A stretch of 12,173 nt of DNA from an uncultured Clostridia bacterium (GCA_947367285.1 CANBDB010000034.1:1-12173), one strand, 5' to 3'; positions 1 through 8,687 are shown, numbered from the stretch's first letter. Notes: generated by a model from the sequence alone, not told the origin. Numbers and translations are program-made.

Positions 1-1
1 T

Positions 2-29
2 GCGATGAAGGGCCGAAGCCCTTCATCGC
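2..29 (-). terminator. Hairpin with UUCG tetraloop, probable operon terminator
   Basis: Positions 2-13 and 18-29 form a perfect 12-bp inverted repeat around a 4-base loop. Read on the minus strand the loop is TTCG closed by C-G, the very stable cUUCGg tetraloop, so the structure is oriented for minus-strand RNA. It lies 52 bases after the stop of the last gene of the liv operon. The following bases, where a U-tract would be, fall outside the window, so intrinsic termination is likely but not shown. The stretch between hairpin and gene (30-80) is AT-rich and otherwise featureless. Confidence 0.7.
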
Positions 30-80
30 TTGATTTAGTGGCTGATTATTTAGAAAATATTAGTTGTTTAATTATTTTTA

Positions 81-1469
81 TTATTTAATGGATTCTTCCA
101 ATTTCTTGATATCTGTCATGCCGCGATACAATTCGCCAAAAGCACTATTATTGTAGCAGTTAACTGCAAGAGTGTCTATACCAACGCGCTTACCGTTTGC
201 ATAGTTGATATCCTTACCCATGGGTACATTGATAGGTGCGCTTTCCATAGCGTCTATAAATCCTTCCCAAGTGAGTGTCTGGCCACTCATACGTGTAAGA
301 CCCTGACAGAATACGTTTGCTGAAACGTAACCAGCCATTACATAGCTTTCAAGATACATTGCACTAATACCGTCTTTAGCCCATTCCTGATCGCCAAAGT
401 AGATCTCCAAAAGAGCACCAACGGTGGGATCGTCAAGTTGGAAAAGAGGGTTGCCCATTGCCTGGTCATAAAGGGACAATACTCTTACGAATTCAACGTA
501 ATCGTTCCAGCCCTTGTAGCTTGTGTCAGGCATTGCACCGCTGTGAAGCCATGCGTTTCCGTAAACCTCACGTGTTTCTGTCATAACGCCACCGAGAATA
601 AGTCCGCCCATAAGTGTGGGGTTAGCACTTACATAGGAAGTAAGAATCTTTACGTTATCATAACCAACTGTTACAAATGTAGTAGCAATATTGGGGAAAC
701 CATACTGGTTTGCAGCAATGATAACTACGTCACATCCTGCCTCTTTAAGTGCTGTTACCTCTGCAGTATAGTTTGCAGCATTTGCAGCCGCTGATGTATA
801 TGTCACCAAAGATCCCTTGCCGAGCTTTTCAACTTCAGCTTTAATACCTGCAAGCATACCCTTACCTGCGTCATCAGTTGTGGAGATAACGCCAAGCTTC
901 TTTGCACCAAGACCACCTGCTTCAACAGGTGCGAATGCTGTTGCTACCATGTGCTGACCCTCTGTATCGTAGATGGGCTGTACAGTCATAACGTTTCTTT
1001 CGGTATTATAAAGGTCGGATGCGCCTGTAACACCGTATACCATGGGAATACCGATTTCTTCAAGATAGTCCATAGTTGCACCAACAGTGTTTGTACCAAA
1101 GTGTCCTACGAGTGCAAATACCTTATCCTCTTCAACGAGTTTCTTGGTAAATGTCTTACCCTTTGTGCCGTCAAAGCCGTCATCGTAATGAGTAAACTGG
1201 ATAGTGTACTTATTGCCGTCTGCATCCTTGTATGCATCAGCATAGAGTGTATTATAGTACCAGAAGTATGCTTCCTGACCATAGTTAAAAGGTTCACCTA
1301 CAGAAGCCATAGAGCCAGTAGTAGCAGCAGTGTTACCAACGTGGATGATGTGGTTTTCTGTGTCAATACCCTGAGCAACAGTTGTTTCATTACCATCACA
1401 AGAAACGAGGCCGAGAAGCATCGTTGCAATAAGTGTGAGAGCAACTACGAGAGTGAGTGTTCTTTTCAT
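81..1469 (-). CDS. Liv-type ABC transporter substrate-binding lipoprotein
   Basis: Extracellular solute-binding lipoprotein of the LivJ/LivK (Peripla_BP_6, type I fold) family, expected to capture a branched-chain amino acid or related ligand and deliver it to LivHM. Residues 1-23 form a lipoprotein signal peptide (MKRT, then a hydrophobic core) ending in the lipobox LVSC, so the mature protein starts at lipidated Cys24. The segment HVGNTAATTGSMASVG (about 43-58) is the usual first-strand ligand-loop region of this family. At 462 residues it is longer than E. coli LivJ (about 367). The start is supported by AAAGGAG upstream. It is the last gene of the operon, 59 bases after livF, and is the only part of the importer placed away from the overlapping core. 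The ligand cannot be told from sequence; neighbouring acyl-CoA genes leave open a short carboxylate instead of an amino acid. Confidence 0.9.
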   Translation of the reverse strand: MKRTLTLVVALTLIATMLLGLVSCDGNETTVAQGIDTENHIIHVGNTAATTGSMASVGEPFNYGQEAYFWYYNTLYADAYKDADGNKYTIQFTHYDDGFDGTKGKTFTKKLVEEDKVFALVGHFGTNTVGATMDYLEEIGIPMVYGVTGASDLYNTERNVMTVQPIYDTEGQHMVATAFAPVEAGGLGAKKLGVISTTDDAGKGMLAGIKAEVEKLGKGSLVTYTSAAANAANYTAEVTALKEAGCDVVIIAANQYGFPNIATTFVTVGYDNVKILTSYVSANPTLMGGLILGGVMTETREVYGNAWLHSGAMPDTSYKGWNDYVEFVRVLSLYDQAMGNPLFQLDDPTVGALLEIYFGDQEWAKDGISAMYLESYVMAGYVSANVFCQGLTRMSGQTLTWEGFIDAMESAPINVPMGKDINYANGKRVGIDTLAVNCYNNSAFGELYRGMTDIKKLEESIK

Positions 1470-1528
1470 ATTTTTTCTCCTTTTTTCTTTTTATGTTAAA
1501 ACTTTTGCCTTAATCATCATTTTGCTTT

Positions 1529-2269
1529 TTAGCCACCGAGATATGCGTCTATGAGTTTTTTGTTTGTAATGAGCTCGTTTGCAGGCCCTTCAAGACCTAT
1601 CTTTCCAAGCTCTAATACATAGCCGTAATCCGCAATTTTGAGAGTTTGAAGCGCATTTTGTTCTACGATTAGAATGGTAGTTCCCTCATCACGTATTTTA
1701 ACAAACGCCTCAAAAATCTCTTCTATGATGAGCGGAGCAAGTCCTAAGGATGGCTCATCAAGTAGCAAAATTTTGGGATCGGACATAAGCGCTCTTCCGA
1801 TAGCCACCATTTGCTGTTCGCCGCCTGAAAGAGTATTTGCGGTTTGATGCGCGCGTTCCTTTAATATTGGGAAAAGGTTATAAACTCTTTCAAAATTTGC
1901 TTTCAGCTGTTCCTTTGCCGAAACCTTTACTCCGTTGACAACCTTTGTCTTTAAGCCATAAGCGCCAACCTTAAGGTTTTCTTCAACGGTAAGCTCGGGA
2001 AACAAAAGCCTTCCTTCGGGAGACTGTGTGATGCCTTCCTTGGAGATTTTATAAGTGGGAATGCCCGATATATTCTTACCGTCAAGAACTATGCTTCCCT
2101 CCGAGGGTTTAATAATACCCGATATAGCTCGAAGAGTTGTAGTCTTACCTGCTCCGTTTGAACCAAGAAGTGCTACAATTTGTCCCTTTTCAACGTTAAT
2201 ATCTATTCCCTTGAGGGCTGTAATAAAGCCATAAGAAACTTTAAGATTTTTAATTTCTAATAATGCCAT
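1529..2269 (-). CDS. livF: Branched-chain amino acid ABC transporter ATPase LivF
   Basis: Cytoplasmic ATPase, one of two nucleotide-binding subunits of the Liv importer. The 246-residue length is normal for LivF. Visible motifs: Walker A GSNGAGKT (36-43), Q-loop Gln82 in TQSPEGR, signature LSGGE (147-151), Walker B ILLLDEP (167-173). The position of the switch His reads VEQNA (202-206), which is characteristic of LivF and not a defect. The C-terminal DAYLGG is also typical. The start codon shares one base with the livG stop (TAATG) and is preceded by AGGAGGGG, so translational coupling to livG is likely. Confidence 0.95.
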   Translation of the reverse strand: MALLEIKNLKVSYGFITALKGIDINVEKGQIVALLGSNGAGKTTTLRAISGIIKPSEGSIVLDGKNISGIPTYKISKEGITQSPEGRLLFPELTVEENLKVGAYGLKTKVVNGVKVSAKEQLKANFERVYNLFPILKERAHQTANTLSGGEQQMVAIGRALMSDPKILLLDEPSLGLAPLIIEEIFEAFVKIRDEGTTILIVEQNALQTLKIADYGYVLELGKIGLEGPANELITNKKLIDAYLGG

Positions 2270-3687
2270 TATTCCCCTCCTACTCCAAGATATGCTTCCT
2301 GCACCTCTTTGCTTGCCTGAACCTCGGCAGGTGTGCCGTCGGCAAGTTTTCTACCAAAGGATATTGCACAAATGTGGTCGCAAATGTTCATAACCAAGCT
2401 CATATCGTGCTCTACCAAAAGTATTGTGCAGCCAAGCTCCGTACGGATTTTGTTAATCAATGCAGCAAGGTCCTTTGTTTCGGACTCATTAAGTCCTGCT
2501 GCAGGCTCGTCAAGAATGATGAGCTGAGGGTTACACATAAGCGCTCTCGCTATCTCGATGCGCTTAAGCACACCGTAGGGCAAGCCCCAAGCAAGACGAT
2601 CGCGGTATGAGTAAAGATCCATATAGTTGAGAATCTTGTCCGCTCTTGCTGTGATCATTCTCTCCTCTCTTCTAAGCAAGGGCAAGTGAAGCATTTGCAC
2701 GAAGAGATTGCTTGAATAATGTCTTGTGGCAGCTATAAGAAGGTTGTCAAGCACGCTAACCTCTTTTACTACCTCAATGTTTTGGAAAGTTCTTGATATT
2801 CCCTGAAGCACGATATCGTGTACTTCAAAATCGGTAAGAGAAATAACTTCCTTATCCTTAGTAGCAAAGTGAATTTCTCCGCCCGTGGGCTTATAGAACT
2901 GTGTGATACAGTTAAATACTGTAGTTTTACCTGCACCGTTGGGGCCGATAAGACCGAATATTTCGCCTTTCTTTACTGTGAAATTAAGGTCATCAACCGC
3001 CTTAAGACCACCAAAGTACATTTTAAGTCCCTTAACCTCAAGAAGTACGTCATCAGGAAGCGTGTAAGCCGCCGGCGAATTTTTCTTGAGCTCCGCAATT
3101 TGCGCGGAAATCTTTGAACGCTTTGCCTCAAGCTTTGCTGCGTGAGCCGCCTGTTTTGCGCCATACTTTTCGTCAAGTTCCTTCTTCTTTGCGCTATACT
3201 GTGCGTCAAGCTCAGCCTTGAGCGCGTCATAAGGTGCCGTATCAGTCACATTGTTTTTAGCAAGGAAGGCTTGCTTTTTAGATTCGAGAGCTGCTATATA
3301 CTTAGCTCTCTTTTCGTTAAGTGCCTTCATTTCGGCACTTCTCTTTTCAAGAACTGCGCTGTAATCCTCTCCCGCTGCAACTGCCTTAAAAATAGCTTTA
3401 ACCGCACTGTGATTGATTTTTCTTTGGCTCATATATGCACGAACATCATATTTTTGAAGCTTTGCTTCAAGCTCAGATTGTGCATACCCTTCTTTATCGC
3501 AAGCCAAAAATGCGCTCTTTTCAAGCTTCTTATTGGCGGAAGCAATAAACTTATTTAATTCTTTTTGTTTTTTGGACTCATATATTTCAGTAAGTCCGAT
3601 AAGCTCCTCGGAAAGCCAGTCATAGCTTTGACGGAGCTTTACAAGCTTTGTGTGATTGGAGTGGTTTTTATCCAAGATCTTTGCCAT
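2269..3687 (-). CDS. livG: LivG-type ABC ATPase with long helical N-terminal extension
   Basis: Second ATPase of the Liv importer, but 472 residues instead of about 255. The C-terminal part (about 213-472) is an ordinary LivG: Walker A GPNGAGKT (248-255), Q-loop Gln302 in RTFQNIEVV, signature LPYG (369-372), Walker B LIILDEP (389-395), switch His427 in VEHDM, and the C-terminal AYLG. Residues 1-212 are rich in Lys, Glu, Ala and Gln, with almost no hydrophobic stretch or Pro between about 110 and 200, consistent with long helices or coiled coil; I do not recognise a named domain there. The start has AAGGAGGG eight bases upstream, and I found no in-frame internal start with a ribosome site before the ATPase core, so the extension is probably translated. 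The first 20 bases overlap livM; the stop overlaps livF. Confidence 0.92.
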   Translation of the reverse strand: MAKILDKNHSNHTKLVKLRQSYDWLSEELIGLTEIYESKKQKELNKFIASANKKLEKSAFLACDKEGYAQSELEAKLQKYDVRAYMSQRKINHSAVKAIFKAVAAGEDYSAVLEKRSAEMKALNEKRAKYIAALESKKQAFLAKNNVTDTAPYDALKAELDAQYSAKKKELDEKYGAKQAAHAAKLEAKRSKISAQIAELKKNSPAAYTLPDDVLLEVKGLKMYFGGLKAVDDLNFTVKKGEIFGLIGPNGAGKTTVFNCITQFYKPTGGEIHFATKDKEVISLTDFEVHDIVLQGISRTFQNIEVVKEVSVLDNLLIAATRHYSSNLFVQMLHLPLLRREERMITARADKILNYMDLYSYRDRLAWGLPYGVLKRIEIARALMCNPQLIILDEPAAGLNESETKDLAALINKIRTELGCTILLVEHDMSLVMNICDHICAISFGRKLADGTPAEVQASKEVQEAYLGVGGE

Positions 3688-4768
3688 AAATACCCTCCTT
3701 AATCTTTTGTTTACGGCTTGCGAGCTTATACTTTAATTCAAGTGCAAGCTGTGCAAGTCCACCGGGGTAGAACATTACTACCACAATTACCAAAATTCCA
3801 CAGAACAAAGTAATAAATGTGGGATTCTCGTTAAAGAAAGGAATATCCTGCAAGAACATCTGGTCAATACCGTAGATGATGAACATACCACCGATTGTTC
3901 CCCATATTGATTTCATACCGCCAATAATTACCGCCCCGAGAACGTTTAACGACATTGAAAGTGTGAAAAGATTTCCCATTGAGTTACTTACATAGCGAAT
4001 ATAGAGCATGTACATAAAGCCTGCTATGGATGCGTATATAATGGAAATCGTAAACGCCATAAGGCGATATTTCATAAGTGACACGCCAAATGCCTGCGCC
4101 GCTGAAGTACTGTTCTTCATGGCAAGCATTGCACGTCCCGTGGGGCTGTTCATAAGGTTTTGTGTTACAAACATCAATATGAACAAGATAACTACTATAC
4201 CGTAATAAATTACGTCAGTTTTGAGCTTGATGGACTCGATTCCCAAAAGTGTTATTTGAGTACCCTTGATTTTGATTGTATCGCAAAGCGCTGAAAGCAA
4301 TTCCTTGATGATCTCGGAAATACCAAGCGTTACGATAGCAAGATAAATACCCTCGATACGAAGGGATATGTAACCAACCGCTATACCGATAACTACGGCA
4401 AAGAGTATTGCTACAATAAAGCCAATTCCGATTGTAAGTCCCCACTCAGCAAGGCAATAATATGCGCTGTATGAGCCTATTGCGATAAAGCCTGCCGTAC
4501 CGAGAGAGGCAAGAGCGGAATATCCAAGCAAAAGACAAAATCCAAGTCCAACTATACAGAAGATAAGTGTACTTCCCACTGCGTTTACAAAGCTGGAGCC
4601 GATAAGTCCTGCCTTTGATAGCGCTTGGATCAAAATCATTACAACTGCGAACACCGCAAAAGAGAATGTCGGGCGCTTGATAAGTTTCCCCCAAAGCTCC
4701 GCGCCTTGGCGCTCGCTCTCCTGCTTAAGAAGAGAGTCAGATAAATATTTATTCATTCTATTACTCAT
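3668..4768 (-). CDS. livM: Branched-chain amino acid ABC transporter permease LivM
   Basis: Integral membrane subunit of the Liv importer (366 residues), pairing with LivH to form the translocation path. About 30 polar N-terminal residues precede the first membrane segment (about 34-50), followed by further hydrophobic segments to about 333. Family signatures: LGYSALASLGTAGFIAIGSY (81-100), the cytoplasmic coupling region SPTGRAMLAMKNS with AAQAFG (208-228), and FYPGGL near the end (333-338). The start is three bases after the livH stop and has AAGGTG at suitable spacing; a second Met at residue 5 is possible but worse placed. Its last 20 bases overlap livG, whose ribosome site lies inside livM. 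Confidence 0.95.
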   Translation of the reverse strand: MSNRMNKYLSDSLLKQESERQGAELWGKLIKRPTFSFAVFAVVMILIQALSKAGLIGSSFVNAVGSTLIFCIVGLGFCLLLGYSALASLGTAGFIAIGSYSAYYCLAEWGLTIGIGFIVAILFAVVIGIAVGYISLRIEGIYLAIVTLGISEIIKELLSALCDTIKIKGTQITLLGIESIKLKTDVIYYGIVVILFILMFVTQNLMNSPTGRAMLAMKNSTSAAQAFGVSLMKYRLMAFTISIIYASIAGFMYMLYIRYVSNSMGNLFTLSMSLNVLGAVIIGGMKSIWGTIGGMFIIYGIDQMFLQDIPFFNENPTFITLFCGILVIVVVMFYPGGLAQLALELKYKLASRKQKIKEGIYGKDLG

Positions 4769-4771
4769 ATC

Positions 4772-5683
4772 TTACACCTTCTTAACAAGTTTCTTTCCAA
4801 ACAAGCCCTGCGGTTTCCAAAGAACCAAGAGCATTACTATCAAATATACTATTGCGGATTTCCAAGTTGAAAGCTCGGGCATATGAATGCACAAGCATCC
4901 AACCAAAATATTAAGTCCGTAGATGATCACTGCACCGAATACCGGGCCGTGGAAGGTAGCAAAGCCACCAAGGATGCCTGCAAGGAATGCGTTTATCTGT
5001 GTGGTTGTCATAACGTAACCGTTTGAAAGAGTTACATTACCTATATATATAATAGCTGCAACTGCACCAAAGGCACCTGCTATTCCCCAGGAAATAGCTG
5101 TGATAACCTTTGTATTGATACCCATCATTCCCGCAACGATTTCGTTGGACGCGGTCGCTCTAACCGAAAGTCCCCATTTGGATTTTTGCAAAAGCAAAAA
5201 TACCGCTGCGAGTAAAATAATTGTTATTGCAACACCGATTATAGTGTTATACTGAATAAATATTTCACCAATTTGCAAGCCCTGTGTTAAATGTATGAAC
5301 GGAAATGCAGGTACTGCTTCCATTTTCGCAACCGAAAATATGAACGGGATAACACCGATAATTATCGAGATAAGTCCCATTGTGATAATTTGCTTACCGA
5401 GAGAGTTTACGTATCGTCCGTTACGGAAGATGAGCACGTCTATCGCTACGCCAACAATAAAGGCAACGAGTACACCAACGATGGCTACCATCCAAATGGG
5501 ATAACCGTTTTTCATGGATAATTCCACCGCAACGTATGCACCGATGGCGGAAATAACGCCCTGCGCAAAGTTTGTCGTATAGCTCGTCTTAAATATCAAC
5601 GTAACCGCAAAGGTTGCGAGAATACCTGCACACATTGACGGAAGTACTCCGAGCAATATTTGCAAATAAGAGTTAATTGGCAT
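4772..5683 (-). CDS. livH: Branched-chain amino acid ABC transporter permease LivH
   Basis: Integral membrane permease (303 residues, normal for LivH), partner of LivM. Family features: NFAQGVISAIGAYVA (38-52) near the first helices, the coupling region ASNEIVAGMMGIN (178-190) followed by an Ala/Gly-rich helix, ILGGFATFHGPVFGA (237-251), and the C-terminal LWKPQGLFG (288-296). Its ATG overlaps the TAA of the upstream ketosynthase by one base (TAATG) with only a weak GGGGTG ribosome-site candidate, so its translation probably depends on ribosomes finishing the enzyme gene. This physically joins the metabolic and transport parts of the operon. Confidence 0.95.
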   Translation of the reverse strand: MPINSYLQILLGVLPSMCAGILATFAVTLIFKTSYTTNFAQGVISAIGAYVAVELSMKNGYPIWMVAIVGVLVAFIVGVAIDVLIFRNGRYVNSLGKQIITMGLISIIIGVIPFIFSVAKMEAVPAFPFIHLTQGLQIGEIFIQYNTIIGVAITIILLAAVFLLLQKSKWGLSVRATASNEIVAGMMGINTKVITAISWGIAGAFGAVAAIIYIGNVTLSNGYVMTTTQINAFLAGILGGFATFHGPVFGAVIIYGLNILVGCLCIHMPELSTWKSAIVYLIVMLLVLWKPQGLFGKKLVKKV

Positions 5684-6705
5684 TAATTTTCACCCCACTG
5701 AATGATATTTGCTGCCCAGGTATAACCGATACCTGCTGCAATCATACATACAGTGTCGCCATCCTTAACCTTACCCTCTTTAAGCGCAAGCTCAAGAGAA
5801 AGAATCTGGTCGATCTGACCAATGTGACCGTAGTCCTCAAGGTAAATGGACTGATCCTCGCGAAGTCCGAGGTCTGCAAGCATTGCCTTATGACCGCTTC
5901 TCTTGATGTGAAGGATGCTAAGATAGTCAATATCCTCACGAGTCTTACCGGATTTACGGAGAGCCTCATCTATGCAGTGATACCAGTTAGGCATTGAAAC
6001 TGTATTAAGAAGTCCCTTCATCTTGGGGGAGTCCATAAGACGAAGCATACCGAATTCCTTATAGTTTTCGGGAGTTACGGGTTCAATAATACCACCAACC
6101 TTGGAGCCGCAAGTATGAACAACGCTACCGTCACTCATAAGATGTGTTCCGAGGAGAAGGTTCTTGTTATAATTCTTCTTAAGAAGGATTGCGCCACCGC
6201 CCGCGCCGAGGTTGAACATAAAGGATACACCGCTATCAGTGTAGTCGATGAAATCACAGTTACGGTAACCACCGCATACAAGCACGGTATTGATTTCGTC
6301 GTCGGCAATGAGCATATCCTTTGCTATCTTCATAGCGGATACGCAAGTGCAGCAACGGTTTTGTACGTCGATACCCCACGCGTTCTTAGCGCCGATTCTA
6401 TCCTGAACGTAGCACGCGGATGTGGTGAGGGGATATTCCTTCCACTCCTCAGTGATACAAAGGATAACGTCGATCTCAAGAGGATCTACGCCTGTGTTCT
6501 CAAGGCATTTGAGAGCCGCGAGAGCGCCCATTTCCTGAGTGCCGTCGCAAAGCTCCTCAGAGGGCATATACTTTTGATTGATGCCGAGTTTGCTTCTAAC
6601 CGCATCCTCGCTCCAAACGCCACCTGTAGCGTCTGAAATTTCTTTAGCTGTCATTATTTTCTTGGGTAAGTATGTACCTACGCCAACTATTCCTACGTTT
6701 ACCAT
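5683..6705 (-). CDS. FabH-like (KAS III) thiolase-superfamily enzyme, divergent active site
   Basis: A 340-residue protein of the FabH/3-oxoacyl-ACP synthase III family, which joins an acyl-CoA to a second acyl unit through a Cys-bound intermediate. The start is ATG at 6705, giving MVNVGIVGVGTYLP, because GGAGG lies eight bases upstream; a TTG at 6720 is in frame but contains that ribosome site. Alignment by eye gives the nucleophile Cys121 in CCTCVSAMKIA and His266 in LSILHIKR. The FabH motif YGNTS reads YGHIG (292-296), so the catalytic Asn is replaced by His294. The C-terminal GIGYTWAA (326-333) matches the family's GGGFTWGA end. It lies 35 bases after the SDR gene and overlaps livH. The precise reaction is not assignable; it may condense or cleave an acyl-CoA rather than start fatty-acid synthesis. 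Confidence 0.85.
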   Translation of the reverse strand: MVNVGIVGVGTYLPKKIMTAKEISDATGGVWSEDAVRSKLGINQKYMPSEELCDGTQEMGALAALKCLENTGVDPLEIDVILCITEEWKEYPLTTSACYVQDRIGAKNAWGIDVQNRCCTCVSAMKIAKDMLIADDEINTVLVCGGYRNCDFIDYTDSGVSFMFNLGAGGGAILLKKNYNKNLLLGTHLMSDGSVVHTCGSKVGGIIEPVTPENYKEFGMLRLMDSPKMKGLLNTVSMPNWYHCIDEALRKSGKTREDIDYLSILHIKRSGHKAMLADLGLREDQSIYLEDYGHIGQIDQILSLELALKEGKVKDGDTVCMIAAGIGYTWAANIIQWGEN

Positions 6706-6740
6706 TTGAAATTCCTCCAAATTATTTTTGTAGCTATAAA

Positions 6741-7460
6741 TTAAAGTCTCATACCGCCGTTTACGGAAAGAACGTGACCTGTTACGTAAGACGCGTCGTC
6801 ACTTGCAAGGAAGAGAGCCGCCTTTGCAATTTCCTCGGGCTGACCGAGACGTCCAAGCATTGTAAGTCCTGCGAACTTCTTGAGAAGCTCCTCGGGAACT
6901 GTCTTCATCATATCAGTCATAATGTAACCGGGAGCGATTGCATTGCATCTTACGGGAACGCCCTTGCGAGCAAATTCCTTAGCCCAGGTCTTTGTAAGAC
7001 CGATTACGCCTGCCTTGGATGCCGCGTAGTTAGCCTGACCGATATTGCCGTACTCACCAACTACGGATGAGATATTGATGATGGAGCCGCCACCGATTTC
7101 TTCCATATAAGGACCTACGTATCTTGTAAGATTGAAAACGCCCTTGAGGTTGATGTCGATAACGAGATCCCACTGATCGTCAGTCATCTTTCTTGTCATG
7201 GAGTCGCGAGTGATACCTGCGTTGTTAACAAGAATGTCGATTCTGCCGTATTTTTCCTTTACGTATTCAAAGAAATTCTTGCACGCTTCACCGTCAGTTA
7301 CGTTGAGCTGATAAAATTCAACGTTCTCGTTCTCATAAGTGAGGGGCATCATATCAACTGCTACAACCTTTGCTCCCTCTCTTGCGAATGTTTGAGCCAT
7401 TTCGCCGCCAAGTCCCTTAGCGCCGCCTGTTACGATTGCTACTTTATTTTCAAGTCTCAT
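6741..7460 (-). CDS. fabG: FabG-type short-chain dehydrogenase (3-ketoacyl reductase / 3-hydroxyacyl dehydrogenase)
   Basis: Classical SDR of 239 residues, interconverting 3-ketoacyl and 3-hydroxyacyl thioesters. Motifs: cofactor loop TGGAKGLG (11-18), NNAG (79-82), Asn104, and catalytic Ser132, Tyr145 and Lys149 in SSVVG and NYAASKAG. Asp36 ends the second strand (VVAVD), which in classical SDRs usually indicates NAD(H) rather than NADP(H), unlike typical biosynthetic FabG. Context (thiolase 21 bases upstream, ketosynthase downstream, Bcd/Etf nearby) suggests it acts on CoA thioesters and fills the role of 3-hydroxybutyryl-CoA dehydrogenase, which is inference. AAAGGAA precedes the ATG. Confidence 0.92.
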   Translation of the reverse strand: MRLENKVAIVTGGAKGLGGEMAQTFAREGAKVVAVDMMPLTYENENVEFYQLNVTDGEACKNFFEYVKEKYGRIDILVNNAGITRDSMTRKMTDDQWDLVIDINLKGVFNLTRYVGPYMEEIGGGSIINISSVVGEYGNIGQANYAASKAGVIGLTKTWAKEFARKGVPVRCNAIAPGYIMTDMMKTVPEELLKKFAGLTMLGRLGQPEEIAKAALFLASDDASYVTGHVLSVNGGMRL

Positions 7461-7481
7461 AGTGCTAAATTCCTTTCATTA

Positions 7482-8687
7482 TTAAATATTTTTAAGTACA
7501 ACTGCAGTACCCATACCGCCACCGATACAAAGAGATGCAACACCGTATGTCTTGCCGCTCTTCTTAAGCTCGTGAGCGAGGGTTACGATAATTCTGTTTC
7601 CGCTTGCGCCTACGGGATGACCGAGTGCGATAGCGCCGCCGTTTACGTTGCAACGGGAAACGATATATTCGGGATCAACTCCGTGTCCCTCGGAGAGAAG
7701 CTTAACTACGCCGAGTGACTGAGCCGCGAATGCTTCGTTAAGCTCAAAGAGCTCGATCTCGTCGATCTTCATACCTGCGTTCTTGAGCGCGTTGGTTACC
7801 GCGGGAACGGGGCCAAGTCCCATTACGTCGGGCTCTACACCGCCCTGACCAACTGCAACGATCTCCGCCATAGGTGTAAGACCGTATTTTTCAACTGCCG
7901 CTTCGCTTGCGATAACGCAGAAGGAAGCACCGTCATTGATACCTGACGCGTTACCTGCGGTAACTGTGCCGTCGGGCTTGAATGCGGGACGAAGTGTTCC
8001 AAGCTTTTCAAGAGTAGTTGCGCGGTTGATGTACTCGTCCGTGTCAAAAACTATCTCTTTTCTACCCACCTTAACGGTGAGAGGAACGATTTCGTCTACG
8101 AATTTACCTGCATCCTGAGCTGCTATTGCTTTCTTTTGTGAATTGATAGCGAACTCATCCTGCTGGTCTCTTGTAATGCCGTATCTTTCCGCTACGTTTT
8201 CAGCGGTGATACCCATGTGCATATTACCAAAAGCATCGGTGAGGGAGTCGATGAGCATGTGGTCAACGAGCTTCATCTCGCCCATCTTATTGCCACTTCT
8301 TACTTTACCCGGAACAAGGTAGGGTGCGCCGCTCATTACCTCAGTGCCGCCTGCGGCAATGAGGTCTGCCATACCTGCTCTGATAGCGGTGTATGCGTTC
8401 ATAACCGCCTTCATACCGCTTCCGCACACCATATTAAGTGAGTAAGCGGGAATTTCAACCGGCACGCCTGCACCGATTGCTACCTGACGTGCAGGACCCT
8501 GCTTTACTCCTGCGGGAAGAACGTTACCTACGATAACCTCATCAAGCCACTCGGGCTTAACGTTACCTGCTTCAAGCGTTGCTCTGAGAACATCAGCACC
8601 GAGCTTAGTGGGGGAAACGTCTTTAAGTGTGCCGAGCATTGTGCCGATGGCACTTCTCTTTGCACTTACTAAATAGATCTTATTCAT
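7482..8687 (-). CDS. thlA: Acetyl-CoA C-acetyltransferase (thiolase)
   Basis: Thiolase of 401 residues catalysing two acetyl-CoA to acetoacetyl-CoA plus CoA, or the reverse cleavage. All catalytic elements are present: nucleophile Cys88 in NMVCGSGMKAV, Asn317 in NEAFAAQ, His357 in GGAIALGHPVGASG, and the second Cys387 in CIGGGMGTA. The overall sequence resembles clostridial ThlA/AtoB rather than long-chain FadA; exact chain-length preference is not visible. It is first in its transcription unit, with an AAAGGAAG ribosome site and a promoter just upstream. It probably feeds the SDR encoded next. Confidence 0.95.
   Translation of the reverse strand: MNKIYLVSAKRSAIGTMLGTLKDVSPTKLGADVLRATLEAGNVKPEWLDEVIVGNVLPAGVKQGPARQVAIGAGVPVEIPAYSLNMVCGSGMKAVMNAYTAIRAGMADLIAAGGTEVMSGAPYLVPGKVRSGNKMGEMKLVDHMLIDSLTDAFGNMHMGITAENVAERYGITRDQQDEFAINSQKKAIAAQDAGKFVDEIVPLTVKVGRKEIVFDTDEYINRATTLEKLGTLRPAFKPDGTVTAGNASGINDGASFCVIASEAAVEKYGLTPMAEIVAVGQGGVEPDVMGLGPVPAVTNALKNAGMKIDEIELFELNEAFAAQSLGVVKLLSEGHGVDPEYIVSRCNVNGGAIALGHPVGASGNRIIVTLAHELKKSGKTYGVASLCIGGGMGTAVVLKNI

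Noticed and set aside
1491..1501. TTTTAACATAA on the minus strand upstream of the binding-protein gene, also present upstream of bcd (11803-11813)
   Set aside because: An 11-base AT-rich match is expected by chance in a window this size, and the distances to the start codons differ.
1529..2269. LivF lacks the switch-loop His
   Set aside because: VEQNA at that position is the normal LivF form, so it is not a loss of function.
2269..3060. A separate, normal-length LivG started internally
   Set aside because: No in-frame ATG/GTG/TTG with a convincing ribosome site was seen just before the ATPase core; the ATG-containing GATGAC near 3050 is out of frame.
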